Below, piece by piece: positions 43,634 to 53,782 of a stretch of DNA of 64,000 bases. Origin of the DNA: Clostridia bacterium (GTDB lineage Bacteria > Bacillota > Clostridia > Lachnospirales > Lachnospiraceae); contig CAJTEN010000023.1 of NCBI GenBank assembly GCA_910575245.1, positions 24,011 to 88,010 of the forward strand, in the 5' to 3' direction. The position numbers and the translations under genes were made by a program. The notes beneath the pieces were generated by a model. It saw nothing but the letters and a program-made list of their open reading frames with translations. It did no database searches and was not told the origin of the DNA. Every line of letters begins with the position of its first letter. Within the stretch, counting starts at the first letter, position 1.

Positions 43634-46246
43634 ATGAAGAAAATAAGATTTAACGACAACTGGGTATTTCATGAAGGCGGTGGCAGTGCTCTGGCGGCAC
43701 TTGTGTCTCTGGCGGGCGGAGCGGCCGCATCTAAGGAAGTGACCCTTCCCCATGACGCGTCTGTGGAGCGTGAGAGAAATCCGCAGGAATTAAACGGAAG
43801 CGGAAACGGGTTTTTCAGAGAGGAAACGATTCATTATACGAAGGAGTTTCTCCTGGATGTGGACGATGCGGATAAAAATATCTGGCTGGAGTTCGAAGGT
43901 GTTTATCAGAATGCATATGTGTACATCAACAATTCTTATGCCGGAAAATGCCCGTATGGTTATGGCAATTTCTATATTGACGCCACCAAATACATATATT
44001 TTGACAAGATGAACAATATTAAAGTTATTGTGAAAAACGGAGTGCCCAGCGGACGCTGGTATACCGGCGGCGGAATTTACCGGGATGTGAATCTGATGGT
44101 TGCGGACCGGCTGCATCTGATTCCGGACGGAGCACATCTGGCGGCGGTCGATGTGACAGAAGACCAGGCGGTAGTGAGAGTCGAATCCGTGGTAGAATAT
44201 ACAGGAATCGGTGTCAGGGATATTACGCTGTGCGTACAGCTTCTGGATGCGGACGGAACTGTTGTGGCCGAGGACGCTATGCCGGTTACGGTGGAAGAAC
44301 ACAGCAGAAATACCTACCGGCAGAAAATTTATGTGGAAAATCCCAGACTGTGGGATGTGGATACCCCTTATCTGTACGGTTACAGGATCTGTGTGAAAGA
44401 AGCGGGCCAGGTGTTGGATGTGGAGGAAGGAACCTTCGGTATCCGCAAGCTGCAGCTTGATACGAAGTATGGGCTTCGGATCAACGGTAAGGTGGTTAAT
44501 CTGCGCGGCGGCTGTATCCACCATGACAACGGCGTGACAGGAACCGCCGAGTTTGCCCATGCGGCAGAATTCCGGGTTAAGAGACTGAAAGAAGCAGGGT
44601 ATAACGCGATCAGGAGTTCCCATTATCCGATGAGCCGTAAGCTTCTGGAAGCCTGTGATAAGCTGGGAATGCTGGTGATGGATGAATTTGCGGATGTGTG
44701 GACATCCACGAAGGTAGATTATGACTACGGGACCCATATGGCAGAGTGGTGGGAGCATGACGTGACGAATCTGGTAAATAAAGACTATAACCACCCCTGC
44801 ATTATCATGTATTCGATCGGCAATGAGATTCCGGAGACAGGCAATAAATTTGATGTACAATGGGGGAAGAAGCTTGCGGATAAAATCCGCAGCCTGGATG
44901 ATTCCAGATATGTGACGAACAGCCTGAACCTGATGCTGAGTATTATGGACCGCATGGGTGAGATCATGGCCGGAGCGGCAGCGATGCAGGGCGGCCAGCC
45001 CGGGGCAGAGAGTGCAGCAGCAGGGCAAGAAAGTGATACGATGGCAGACAATCCGGTAGTGCAGGAAGGCGGTAAAGCGACAGAGGCAAATGCGGCATCG
45101 CAGCAGGAGCAGGGTGTCGTGGCAGAATCAGACAAAGTGGGTACAGAAATTGGCGAGAACACGGAGATCAACAGCATGATGAGCAATATGGGCGATATGA
45201 TGGATATGCTCATTTCCGGTGAGATTGCCGGGAAGGCAACGGAAGAAGCCTTTGCCCAGGTGGATATTGCGGGATATAATTATGCGACCTGCCGTTATGT
45301 GCAGGACGGAGAGACTTATCCGAACCGTATTATTGTCGGATCGGAGACTTATCCGAGAGACCTGGATAAGAACTGGGAGTTGATCGAGAAGTATCCGTAC
45401 CTGATCGGAGATTTCTCCTGGACTGCCTGGGATTATCTGGGCGAAGCAGGGATCGGGAAGATCACTTATGGTGATTCCCAGGGCATGAGTTTCTATGCAC
45501 CCTATCCGGAGAAAGCAGCTTACTGCGGCGATATGAACCTGATCGGTGACAGACGTCCGGTTTCTTACTGGAGAGAAATTATCTGGGGACTCCGCAAGGC
45601 ACCTTATCTGGCAGTGCAGCCGCCGAAACATCATGATGACCCGCACAACATGACGAACTGGAGTATGACGGACGCTGTCCGCAGTTGGAACTGGAACGGG
45701 TATGAAGGCAGGCCTGTGACGGTAGAGGTGTATACGGATGCCGAGGAAGCGGAGCTTATTGTAAACGGAAAGACGGTTGAGAGAAAGAATGTCGGGGAGA
45801 CGAAGAAGGATATGGTGCTTTTCGAGACCGTGTATGATCCGGGTACGCTTGAGGTAATCGTCTATAGTAACGGTAATGAGGCTGGCAGGGATAAGATTGT
45901 GACTGCGAAAGACGAGGTTAAGATCGCAGCCTGTGCGGATGCGGCACAGATTCCTGCGGATGCGGGCGATATCTGTTACGTGGAGATCAGTATGGTCGAT
46001 GGGGACGGGATTCTGAACCCGGGGGCAGATAAGGCAGTGACGGTTTCTGTGGAAGGACCGGGCATGATCTTAGGCTTCGGCAGTGCGGATCCGGCTTCCG
46101 AAGAGAATTATTTCGACAAAACGGCGAAGGCATACGAGGGACGTCTGCGGGCAGCCGTCCGCGGTACCGGGACGGCCGGCACAATCACGGTTTTACTGCA
46201 GGCGGACGGATGTGAAGATGTAAGTGTTCAGATTGAAGCGGTATAG
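43634..46246 (+). CDS. Glycoside hydrolase family 2 (second), with low-complexity insert
   Basis: An 870-residue GH2 enzyme (MKKIRFNDNWVFHEGGGSAL) related to the preceding one. Acid/base is E398 (SIGNEIPE) and nucleophile E571 (VGSETYPRD). The 173 residues between them contain about 75 residues of low-complexity Ala/Gly/Glu/Gln sequence (about 445-520) ending in a Met-rich helix (MMSNMGDMMDML). The insert lies inside the barrel and is likely a surface loop. GGAGGA precedes the start at 43634. It is in the same operon as the other GH2 genes. Confidence 0.92.
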   Translation: MKKIRFNDNWVFHEGGGSALAALVSLAGGAAASKEVTLPHDASVERERNPQELNGSGNGFFREETIHYTKEFLLDVDDADKNIWLEFEGVYQNAYVYINNSYAGKCPYGYGNFYIDATKYIYFDKMNNIKVIVKNGVPSGRWYTGGGIYRDVNLMVADRLHLIPDGAHLAAVDVTEDQAVVRVESVVEYTGIGVRDITLCVQLLDADGTVVAEDAMPVTVEEHSRNTYRQKIYVENPRLWDVDTPYLYGYRICVKEAGQVLDVEEGTFGIRKLQLDTKYGLRINGKVVNLRGGCIHHDNGVTGTAEFAHAAEFRVKRLKEAGYNAIRSSHYPMSRKLLEACDKLGMLVMDEFADVWTSTKVDYDYGTHMAEWWEHDVTNLVNKDYNHPCIIMYSIGNEIPETGNKFDVQWGKKLADKIRSLDDSRYVTNSLNLMLSIMDRMGEIMAGAAAMQGGQPGAESAAAGQESDTMADNPVVQEGGKATEANAASQQEQGVVAESDKVGTEIGENTEINSMMSNMGDMMDMLISGEIAGKATEEAFAQVDIAGYNYATCRYVQDGETYPNRIIVGSETYPRDLDKNWELIEKYPYLIGDFSWTAWDYLGEAGIGKITYGDSQGMSFYAPYPEKAAYCGDMNLIGDRRPVSYWREIIWGLRKAPYLAVQPPKHHDDPHNMTNWSMTDAVRSWNWNGYEGRPVTVEVYTDAEEAELIVNGKTVERKNVGETKKDMVLFETVYDPGTLEVIVYSNGNEAGRDKIVTAKDEVKIAACADAAQIPADAGDICYVEISMVDGDGILNPGADKAVTVSVEGPGMILGFGSADPASEENYFDKTAKAYEGRLRAAVRGTGTAGTITVLLQADGCEDVSVQIEAV

Positions 46247-46299
46247 CAGATCTGGTCTTGGCATTTATAAGCCGATTTGCGGAAAGGTGTGAAATTAAC

Positions 46300-49260
46300 A
46301 TGCAATACAGATTAAACACAAGTAACTACCATGATTTTCAGACATATGAGGTAAACAGGCTGCCTCCAAGGAGCTATTTTATACCCTATCCGGACAGGGT
46401 GCAGGCAGATCAGGTGAGTGCAGCGCAGAAACGGTATTGTTCACCGAAGGTTATCTGCCTGAACGGAGAGTGGGATTTCAAATTCTATCCCAGGCCGTCC
46501 GAGCTTCCGGAGGTGATCGATACGGATACCATGCGGTTTGATAAGCTGGACGTTCCGTCCTGCTGGCAGTTCCGTGGGTATGCGAGACCTTTTTATGTGA
46601 ATATGCGTTACCAGTTCCCCTATCAGCCGCCGGAGATTCCGACCATAGAGAAAGTTGGCAAGGCTTTCTGCTGGATCGGTTCCGACTACGGAATCAAGCC
46701 CCGCTGGCAGGATCCGGGTGAGGAGTACAATTATGTCGGTGTGTACCGCAGGTTTTTCCAGGTGGAAGATGATCTGAAGAATCGTGTGCTCTCTTTCCTG
46801 GGCGTGGCCAGCTGCATCGATGTATATGTGAACGGCAGCTTCGTGGGATATTCGGAGGGATCCCACAATACGGCGGAATTCGATATCTCATCTTATATCC
46901 ATGAGGGAGAAAATGAGCTGGCGGCAGTGGTGCACAGATGGTGTAACGGAACCTATCTGGAATGTCAGGATATGTTCCGCAACAACGGGATCTTCCGTGA
47001 TGTACTGCTGCGGGTCAGTGATGACAGCGATATCTGGGATATCGGTTTTAAGACGCAGAAGGCAGGGAACGGCTATCGGGCAGCGGCCAGCGTGAAGCTG
47101 TATGCGGACGGAGAAGTCACCTTTACTTTGGAAGGAAACGGCATCTGTGGGAGAAGAACGGTTGTTTCCAGGAATAAGGTGGCGAAGGCCGTGTTCGAGA
47201 ACCTGGATGTGACAGAGTGGAATGCCGAGAAGCCGGTACTGTATAACCTGTATTATGAGGTTGCAGGCTGTTGTGTGAAAACGAGAGTTGGCTTTAAGGA
47301 TGTTACGATCAAAGACACGGTTTTCTATCTGAATGACCATAAAGTAAAGCTGCATGGGGTCAATCATCATGACACCAGCTGTGAGAACGGCTATACGCTG
47401 ACTCCCGAGGAGATCGAGCGTGATATGAAACTGTGTAAGGAATATAATATCGACACGGTACGGACATCCCACTATCCGCCGGATCCGTACCTGCTGGAAG
47501 TGTGCGATGAGCTGGGAATCTATGTGGTGGATGAGGCGGATCTTGAGACGCACGGTACCATGTCCCATATGGTTCCGCCGGATTACAACCGGATCAGCAA
47601 CGACCCGAAGTGGGCGAAGCACTATGTGGACCGGGCAAGGCGGTTATACCAGCGTGACAAGACTCACGTGTCCGTGATTATGTGGAGCCTCGGAAATGAA
47701 GCGGGCGGGATTTACAATACCGACAGGATGTATGATTATCTGAAGAAACATACGAAGCTTCCGATTCACTATGAGAGCGCGATCCATACGAAGAAGAAAG
47801 CCTATGATGTGGGAAGCGAGATGTATCCGCCGGTCAGGAGAGTGCATGAGATCGGAGAAAAAACTTATAAGGTGCGGCAGTTGTGCGACAGACCTTATTT
47901 TCTGTGCGAATATGCGCATGCAATGGGGGTCGGCCCAGGTGATGCAGAAAGCTACTGGAAAGAGATTTATGCTTATGATAACCTGATGGGAGGCTGTGTC
48001 TGGGAGATGGTGGACCATGCGGTCCTGCACCCGGACGGAACCTATACTTATGGCGGCGATCACGGGGAATGGGAACATGACGGCAACTTCTGCGTGGACG
48101 GTATGTTCTATCCGGACCGTGCACCGTCTACCGGAGCCAGGATCATGAAATATATTTATCGTCCGATCCGGATGCGCCATCTGGGCGGCGACCGTTTTGA
48201 GGTGTTTAATACGACGGCATTCTCTGCCGGAAACCGATACCGTCTGGAATGCAGATGGAGTGACGGAAGCGAAATGACGATCGTGCCGGAGGCGGGGCCG
48301 CTTACCCGGATGGAAATCACGATTGAGACAAAGGAGCACAGGGAAGCAGCCGGGGCGGCAGGGAAAGACCTGACTCTGATGATCGTCACAATCGACACGG
48401 TGGATGGCCGTGAAGTGGCGAGAGAGCAGATCGTTCTGGAAGAAAAAATTACCAAAGCGCCGAAGGATGCGGGCAGTGTAAAACTGCCGGAGAATTTGTC
48501 ACTGAAGGGCGGGAAACCGTCATTGAAACTGGATGGCAGCCTTATGACGGCTTCTGATCCTTACACCATTCTGTTCCGTGCACCGACCGACAATGATTTC
48601 AACTTCTCCCTGCATCACTGTATGGAAGATTTCGTGGGACAGAAAGAAGAAGTGCTGTCTGTGGAGCAGGAAGACAACAAGATCACGGTCACAACAAGAA
48701 TCCTCTGTAAGAAGCAGATTTATACCTGTACGGACTGCTATGAAGGCAGTGAGGACGGAATCGTGGTCACGAGCAGACTGCACTGCGAGAAGGGTAAGGG
48801 TAACCTGCCGCGGTTCGGCAAGGCTTTCCGGCTGGATCAAAGCTTCGACAAGGTGTCCTATCTGGGAAGAAACGGAGAGTCCTATGCCGATATGAAGGAA
48901 CAGACGCAGATCGAAACAGTGGACTGCGCCGTATCGGACATGACGGAACCCAATATCCGTCCACAGGAGAGCGGCAACCGCTGCGACTGCCGGTGGGCAA
49001 GCGTAAGCAACGGAAAGCAGACGGTGACATTTACCGCGCTTGATCAGGCTTTCGAGCTTGGAATCAAACCCTACAGTGACAGAAAGCTTCTTGGGATGAA
49101 ACACCGCGAGGATGAAATGAGGACGGGCACCTATGTCACGGTCTCCGCATTTCAGATGGGCATCGGTACAGGAATCTGCGGGCCGAAGACGGCACAGGAA
49201 TACTGCTATCCGATGGAGCGGGATTATGAGTTGAAATTCCTGATCAAGGTGGAGCAATAG
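46300..49260 (+). CDS. lacZ: Beta-galactosidase, LacZ-type GH2
   Basis: A 986-residue enzyme close to E. coli LacZ in length and layout. Acid/base is E467 (WSLGNEAGG) and nucleophile E537 (LCEYAHAMG, as in LacZ). The jelly roll, two Ig-like domains, the barrel and a C-terminal beta-sandwich (Bgal_small_N, about 745-985, FRAPTDNDF) are present. It is cytoplasmic, with start 46300 after GAAAGGTG. It is last of three GH2 genes; LacZ-type homologues may act on other beta-galactosides. Confidence 0.92.
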   Translation: MQYRLNTSNYHDFQTYEVNRLPPRSYFIPYPDRVQADQVSAAQKRYCSPKVICLNGEWDFKFYPRPSELPEVIDTDTMRFDKLDVPSCWQFRGYARPFYVNMRYQFPYQPPEIPTIEKVGKAFCWIGSDYGIKPRWQDPGEEYNYVGVYRRFFQVEDDLKNRVLSFLGVASCIDVYVNGSFVGYSEGSHNTAEFDISSYIHEGENELAAVVHRWCNGTYLECQDMFRNNGIFRDVLLRVSDDSDIWDIGFKTQKAGNGYRAAASVKLYADGEVTFTLEGNGICGRRTVVSRNKVAKAVFENLDVTEWNAEKPVLYNLYYEVAGCCVKTRVGFKDVTIKDTVFYLNDHKVKLHGVNHHDTSCENGYTLTPEEIERDMKLCKEYNIDTVRTSHYPPDPYLLEVCDELGIYVVDEADLETHGTMSHMVPPDYNRISNDPKWAKHYVDRARRLYQRDKTHVSVIMWSLGNEAGGIYNTDRMYDYLKKHTKLPIHYESAIHTKKKAYDVGSEMYPPVRRVHEIGEKTYKVRQLCDRPYFLCEYAHAMGVGPGDAESYWKEIYAYDNLMGGCVWEMVDHAVLHPDGTYTYGGDHGEWEHDGNFCVDGMFYPDRAPSTGARIMKYIYRPIRMRHLGGDRFEVFNTTAFSAGNRYRLECRWSDGSEMTIVPEAGPLTRMEITIETKEHREAAGAAGKDLTLMIVTIDTVDGREVAREQIVLEEKITKAPKDAGSVKLPENLSLKGGKPSLKLDGSLMTASDPYTILFRAPTDNDFNFSLHHCMEDFVGQKEEVLSVEQEDNKITVTTRILCKKQIYTCTDCYEGSEDGIVVTSRLHCEKGKGNLPRFGKAFRLDQSFDKVSYLGRNGESYADMKEQTQIETVDCAVSDMTEPNIRPQESGNRCDCRWASVSNGKQTVTFTALDQAFELGIKPYSDRKLLGMKHREDEMRTGTYVTVSAFQMGIGTGICGPKTAQEYCYPMERDYELKFLIKVEQ

Positions 49261-49288
49261 CGGCAGCAGAAGAGGAATCAATACTAAG

Positions 49289-49320
49289 GGGTGAATATTC
49301 TTATGCAGGAATATTCACCC
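49289..49320 (+). terminator. Rho-independent terminator of the GH2 operon
   Basis: GGGTGAATATTC pairs perfectly with GAATATTCACCC (12-bp stem, 8-nt loop) followed by TTTGTT, 29 bases after the beta-galactosidase stop. Confidence 0.9.
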
Positions 49321-49402
49321 TTTGTTGCTGCGAAGATTTTATCCGGATTTCTGCAAGGCTTAGGTTGATCAGGACTGGCCTGCTGTGAAAGGAGATCAGG
49401 AC

Positions 49403-50851
49403 TCAGCTATAGTACAGTTGCTTCGGACTCTTAGGCTTGTCAGGAATAGTCAATTTGATCAATCCCTGTTCCACAAGCGGCATAATGTAAATCTGTATCG
49501 CATAAGACATGGAAGAAAGTCCCAGATAATCGCAGATTTCTTTCCGCGTTCGGGGCGTCCGGCAAAAAGCAAGCAGGTCATAAATATTGGCAGAATTGTC
49601 CTGTAGCATATTTGCCATTCTCCGGGTCTGGGTCTCCTTGTGGAAGATGACGGCGAAATGTCCTCTTTTACTGGAAAACTCGGGCTCCCGCATGCCGTAT
49701 TCCGCGAATGCACGCCGTATGGTCGGAATGCCGGAATAGCGGTTTTCTGTTATCCCCAGAGCTTCCAGTGCGGCGGCCAGTACCGGATTCCTTGTATCCG
49801 GCTGCATTTTCCCCAGCTGGTCTGTTCTGAGCCTCCCGTAGATTCCGCCGGGATTATGGATCTCCATCCGGTCTTCGAACATCAGGATCTGTATGGGCAT
49901 CCCTTCGGTATGCATGCTGTAATCCCGATGGACAAGCGCATTGATCAGTGCTTCCCTGACCGCTGTCATGGGATAATCCGTCCGGTCTTCCCGCCTGCCG
50001 GTGTCAGAGTGAATGATCGTTTTGGTCTTCATATTCCGGCGCACGAACTGAAGTGCGCGTTCCAGCATTTCCGGAATGCTGCCTTCTATCCGCTCGTTAT
50101 CCAGAAAACGTTCTCCTATTGCACCCACGTCTCCAAGCTCGTTGCCAGGTACTGCGACTGCAGTGATGCACAACTGCGGGAAATATGCCTGTGGATATAA
50201 CCCGAAGAGTAAGGCCGCACTTAATGTCACTTCACCATTTCGGACGATACTCATCAGTTCGCAGATTTCCTGTTCCGGCAGAGAGGAAAGGTTCGGCTTC
50301 CCTGTTTGAAGCTTACGAATATATTCCGCCAGTTTCTCCTTGTGCAAAGCAGACAGGGAGGCACGCTGCACACTGCGGATATCATCCTGATATTTTCTGC
50401 GAAAAGCTTCATAGCTGTAGATTTCATAGTCTGTCATCGGTACATCACTGTCTCCGATGCGGGTAAAGGAACCTTTAAGACTTCCCTGCCCCTTATAATA
50501 GCAGGGGCGTTCCACCAGGTCCATACCCGGAATTTCCGCTGCTACGAAATTCTTACTGTCTCTTTCCACAACCGTCATCAGAGGGCGGACAACAGGTTCC
50601 ATCTGCAGGCACTGTTCATTCACTTTCTTCTGCAGATCCTGTGCGTCATACACTCCGGACTGGGCATAGTTATTCTGTTCATCAATTCCGAAAACAATGA
50701 TGCCTCCGTCATCCTGATTGGAAAAGCTGGATAAGGTATCGTAGAGACGCTTTGGACACCCGCTACCGGCGCTTTTTAATTCCAGAGTTTGTGTTTCGCA
50801 CTTTATTTTTTTGATTTGATTTAATAATTCGTAGAATTCTTCAGATGTCAT
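49403..50851 (-). CDS. AlbA_2/Schlafen-type ATP-binding regulator
   Basis: A 482-residue protein. N-terminal AlbA_2 domain (ETQTLELKSAGSG, then SFSNQDDGGIIVFGIDE, residues about 15-130), a helical middle, an ATPase-like domain (AVREALINALVHRDYSMHTE, then IHNPGGIYG, HATPase_c_4) and a C-terminal winged helix (RKEICDYLGLSS). Members act as transcription regulators or phage-related effectors. It stands alone, read against the GH2 operon, with GGAGGTGCG before the start. Confidence 0.85.
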   Translation of the reverse strand: MTSEEFYELLNQIKKIKCETQTLELKSAGSGCPKRLYDTLSSFSNQDDGGIIVFGIDEQNNYAQSGVYDAQDLQKKVNEQCLQMEPVVRPLMTVVERDSKNFVAAEIPGMDLVERPCYYKGQGSLKGSFTRIGDSDVPMTDYEIYSYEAFRRKYQDDIRSVQRASLSALHKEKLAEYIRKLQTGKPNLSSLPEQEICELMSIVRNGEVTLSAALLFGLYPQAYFPQLCITAVAVPGNELGDVGAIGERFLDNERIEGSIPEMLERALQFVRRNMKTKTIIHSDTGRREDRTDYPMTAVREALINALVHRDYSMHTEGMPIQILMFEDRMEIHNPGGIYGRLRTDQLGKMQPDTRNPVLAAALEALGITENRYSGIPTIRRAFAEYGMREPEFSSKRGHFAVIFHKETQTRRMANMLQDNSANIYDLLAFCRTPRTRKEICDYLGLSSMSYAIQIYIMPLVEQGLIKLTIPDKPKSPKQLYYS

Positions 50852-51148
50852 TTGAGATTCGCACCTCCTTTTTTATATAATAACATGTTTTTTTTGAGTT
50901 GTTTCAACTAAATAAACAGGAAACTAAAATTTCCTTCCAGGGAAACACTGATTTAATCAAGCAGTTTCGCCTGAAGTATTGTATAATATAGGTATCAACT
51001 GAAAGGTGGGATATCCATGAGTTCAAAGGCATCAATTAGAACAAGGAGTCGGAAGTGTAAGGCACCGGTAATTATCATGGATTACACCAGGATTGAATTG
51101 GGAGCCAACAATAGTCAATTGGAGGTCAAAACGCCTGATTTTATAAAA
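50852..51148. other. Left edge of the AT-rich island
   Basis: About 300 bases without a supported gene. A 45-codon frame starts at 51018 (MSSKASIRTRSRKCKAP) but its second half is miniature-element sequence. At 51055-51091 the right end of the 165-bp element is recognisable (GTAATTATCATGGATTACAC), truncated on the left. From here to about 56340 the DNA is visibly more AT-rich than on either side. Confidence 0.5.
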
Positions 51149-51295
51149 GTATGAAAAGAAAGACTATAAATCAGCTCTGCGCACTCGCTGCGCTGAGCGT
51201 ACACGCGCCATGCAGCTCGTCTGCATGTGTGCATCCGATACTTGTACCGTACTTTTCATGGGAATTTGTGTCCAGGAAGACATAGAGGTGCAAGT
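51149..51295 (+). repeat. Shine-Dalgarno-bearing hairpin repeat, second full-length copy
   Basis: Nearly identical to 29665-29812. ACTTGTACC (51240-51248) pairs with GGTGCAAGT (51287-51295). It ends at an ATG (51296) that opens only a two-codon frame, but ATG 51301 starts a 30-codon hydrophobic frame overlapping the response-regulator start. It forms the left border of the regulatory island. Confidence 0.78.
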
Positions 51296-51367
51296 ATGAT
51301 ATGATGAAACTAATAATAGCATTTAACTACGTGAAATGTGTCATTTACTATAAGATAAGGGGATGGA

Positions 51368-52093
51368 ATGGTAAATATCGCAGTTCTGGATGATGAAGCC
51401 ATATATATTGATCATATAAAAGAAATCACAGATACATGTATGCAGCAGATGAATCTGGAATATAGAATTCGTGTGTATGATGAAGGACAGGATGTTTTGG
51501 ATGATTTGGAGAATAATATATATTATGATATTTACCTTCTTGATGTCCGCTTACCGGATATCAATGGCCTGGAAGTGGCAAAGATGCTGCGGCGAAGATT
51601 ATCTGAGGCGGTTCTGATCTATATTACCAATTACGTGGATTATGCAATAGAAGCATACGAAGTAAACACTTTTCGTTATATTCCGAAGCTGCTCATAGGA
51701 GAAAAACTTCCACAGGCATATTATTCATTGGAAGTTTTACTGAAGAGAAAGAAGTGTGAATTTTTTTACAGCATCAAACGATATAGTGGCATTGAGAAAA
51801 TATCTTATCGTAATATTTATTATCTGAAAAAGGAGAAAAAATATATAGTCATTGTTCATAAGGACGGAAGAAGCGCCGTCCGGAAAACAATGAAAGATAT
51901 ATTAGAGGAATTGCAGTCAGAGGAATTTCTGCTGATTGACCGGGGCTATGCGGTGAATATAGATTATGTGAAAATGATTAAAGATTATCAGGTATATCTT
52001 GAAACGGGTGATATACTTCCGGTAAGCAAGCCCAGATGGCCGTTTGTCAGAGATGCTCTTTTGCATGGTGTATATGGAAATGATACAATTTAG
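51368..52093 (+). CDS. LytTR-type response regulator (AgrA-like)
   Basis: A 241-residue regulator. Receiver domain in residues 1-120 (LDDEAIY, phosphoacceptor D59 in LLDVRLPD, later KLLIGEKL), then a LytTR DNA-binding domain (about 135-240, GIEKISYRNIYYLKKEKKYI). ATG follows GGGGATGGA. The kinase gene overlaps its end. Such pairs respond to peptides and control bacteriocin or quorum genes; the ABC transporter downstream is a likely target. Confidence 0.9.
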   Translation: MVNIAVLDDEAIYIDHIKEITDTCMQQMNLEYRIRVYDEGQDVLDDLENNIYYDIYLLDVRLPDINGLEVAKMLRRRLSEAVLIYITNYVDYAIEAYEVNTFRYIPKLLIGEKLPQAYYSLEVLLKRKKCEFFYSIKRYSGIEKISYRNIYYLKKEKKYIVIVHKDGRSAVRKTMKDILEELQSEEFLLIDRGYAVNIDYVKMIKDYQVYLETGDILPVSKPRWPFVRDALLHGVYGNDTI

Positions 52094-53399
52094 TTTTGCG
52101 TTGCTTCGTATGATAGAAATGTGGGTAGGGGTATGGATTTTATATCATTTATATCCTGAATGGAGAAGACCATCAAAGTGGGTCAAGTTTGTCTGGATTG
52201 TTACTTGTATCATTTTTTGCTTTTTGTATACTTTAGAGGCAATAGGTTCTTTTATCTCCAATCTCTCTATTTTATTATTCGCGTTGGAATTTTCAGCTGC
52301 ATATTATCTTTTTTTTAAAGTGAAATTCCGAGAGGTTTTTGCGATAGAGATGTTATACATGACCAGTCTTTCCTTCTTTCAACTGCCAATCTTGATTTTG
52401 GAGGGGATTTTCTCCGATAGAGTTTTGCTTTCTCTGAATCGGGGAAGCCGTACCGGAGCGGAACTAATCTGGTGCATTGTCTTGCTGGCGGCAGGTGTGT
52501 TTCTTTTCATAAAGAAAAAGTTTTTGGAACGCTATAAAGCATACATAAAATTGCTGCTGTTTCAACATGGGTATTTAATGCTGTTAGTTGCATGTGCTCA
52601 GTTCCTGTTGTTAACTTATAATATGTGGCTTGGAAAACAAGGATTTCAGACAGGAAATCTTATCATGAGTGTGCTTCTGATCTGCGGCATATTTCTATGT
52701 TTACACTACATGCTGCTTCGGCTCGCTCACAGAGAAATACAGATGAATTGTATTATACTGGAGAATTCCAGACAACAGCTGCAGGGTCAAAATGAGGAAG
52801 TACATAAACTGTATAAAAAAAGCAGCTTACAGCTGCATGAGCATTACCGCACTCTGGAATATTTATATTTCTGCATCAAAGATAACAAATGTGACGAGGC
52901 GGAGAAATTTCTTAAGAAGCAGCTTATTGGTTTGAAAGCAGAGAAGCAGAGGGTATGGACGGGCTTGGCCTTTTTAGATTTTATGATAAACTATAAAAAA
53001 CAGATAATGGACGAAATGGGAATCATATTTCGATTAAATTTGGATGTATACGAATATCCTTTTGCAGAGACAGAGTTTGGTATTATACTCGGAAATCTTC
53101 TTGATAATGCCATAGAAGCGTGTGAAAAGTGTGTGCAGGGTGAAAAAGAGATTTATCTGCGAATTTGGAACGTTAAACGTATGTTTATGCTGGATATGAT
53201 AAACAGCAGTTCAAAAAGGCCGGTATTAAAGGGAAACAAGTTCGTTACAGATAAGGCAGATAAAAATTTACATGGAATGGGTGTGGAGCAAGTACGGCGT
53301 ATTGTTGAAAATTACGGAGGTGATATCAGTTTTCAATACGATGAAGCACATTTTGAAGTAAAAATTATTGCAGCTATTATGCAAGAGGAAGGAACATAA
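52074..53399 (+). CDS. GHKL sensor kinase (AgrC-like)
   Basis: A 441-residue membrane kinase: six hydrophobic segments in residues 1-225, then a coiled linker, a likely phospho-His in LHEHYRTLEYL, and a GHKL ATPase domain (NLLDNAIEACEKC, GMGVEQVRRIVENYGG). This is the architecture of peptide-pheromone receptors. The start is chosen inside the regulator's end (ATG 52074; 52065 and 52080 are alternatives). No AgrD- or AgrB-like gene is near. Confidence 0.88.
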   Translation: MEMIQFSFALLRMIEMWVGVWILYHLYPEWRRPSKWVKFVWIVTCIIFCFLYTLEAIGSFISNLSILLFALEFSAAYYLFFKVKFREVFAIEMLYMTSLSFFQLPILILEGIFSDRVLLSLNRGSRTGAELIWCIVLLAAGVFLFIKKKFLERYKAYIKLLLFQHGYLMLLVACAQFLLLTYNMWLGKQGFQTGNLIMSVLLICGIFLCLHYMLLRLAHREIQMNCIILENSRQQLQGQNEEVHKLYKKSSLQLHEHYRTLEYLYFCIKDNKCDEAEKFLKKQLIGLKAEKQRVWTGLAFLDFMINYKKQIMDEMGIIFRLNLDVYEYPFAETEFGIILGNLLDNAIEACEKCVQGEKEIYLRIWNVKRMFMLDMINSSSKRPVLKGNKFVTDKADKNLHGMGVEQVRRIVENYGGDISFQYDEAHFEVKIIAAIMQEEGT

Positions 53400-53782
53400 A
53401 TACAGAATTACAGGTTGCTAATCTCAAGACAAAGATTGAAACAGAGCGGATTTCGGGAAAAGACTGGATGGATTGAACGTGACATTGAGAGATGCAGACA
53501 TATTTTTCTGGAAAATATTGAACCGGATGAAGTCTGTCTGTGCAATGGATTAGCGCTGCTACAGAAGACCCCTGACCTTGGCTTATTGGGATAAATATGG
53601 AAAACGATGTGCAGGGCATCCTTGTGATAATATCAGAGGATGCTTTTGCAATTGTATTTAATATGCAATGTAATACCGACCAGAGGTGCTGTTGAATGAT
53701 CAATTGAAGGTCAATAATTTCAATTAAGGGTCAAAATATTGTATTTTAAAGTTAGTTTGGTATCATAACATTTTAAGAAGGT
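53400..53782. other. Spacer with possible gene debris
   Basis: About 380 bases. Short plus-strand pieces such as ELQVANLKTKIETERISGKD and DADIFFWKILNRMKSVCAMD look coding-like but lie in different frames and match no recognised family. GAAGGTCAATAATTTCAATT and AAGGGTCAAAATATT form a loose direct repeat just before the permease, also seen near 51121 (GGAGGTCAAAA); these could be LytTR-type sites. Confidence 0.35.

Noticed and set aside
51018..51155. 45-codon frame at the edge of the AT-rich island
   Set aside because: The second half is the truncated 165-bp element; only the first 14 codons are unique, so a real gene is doubtful.
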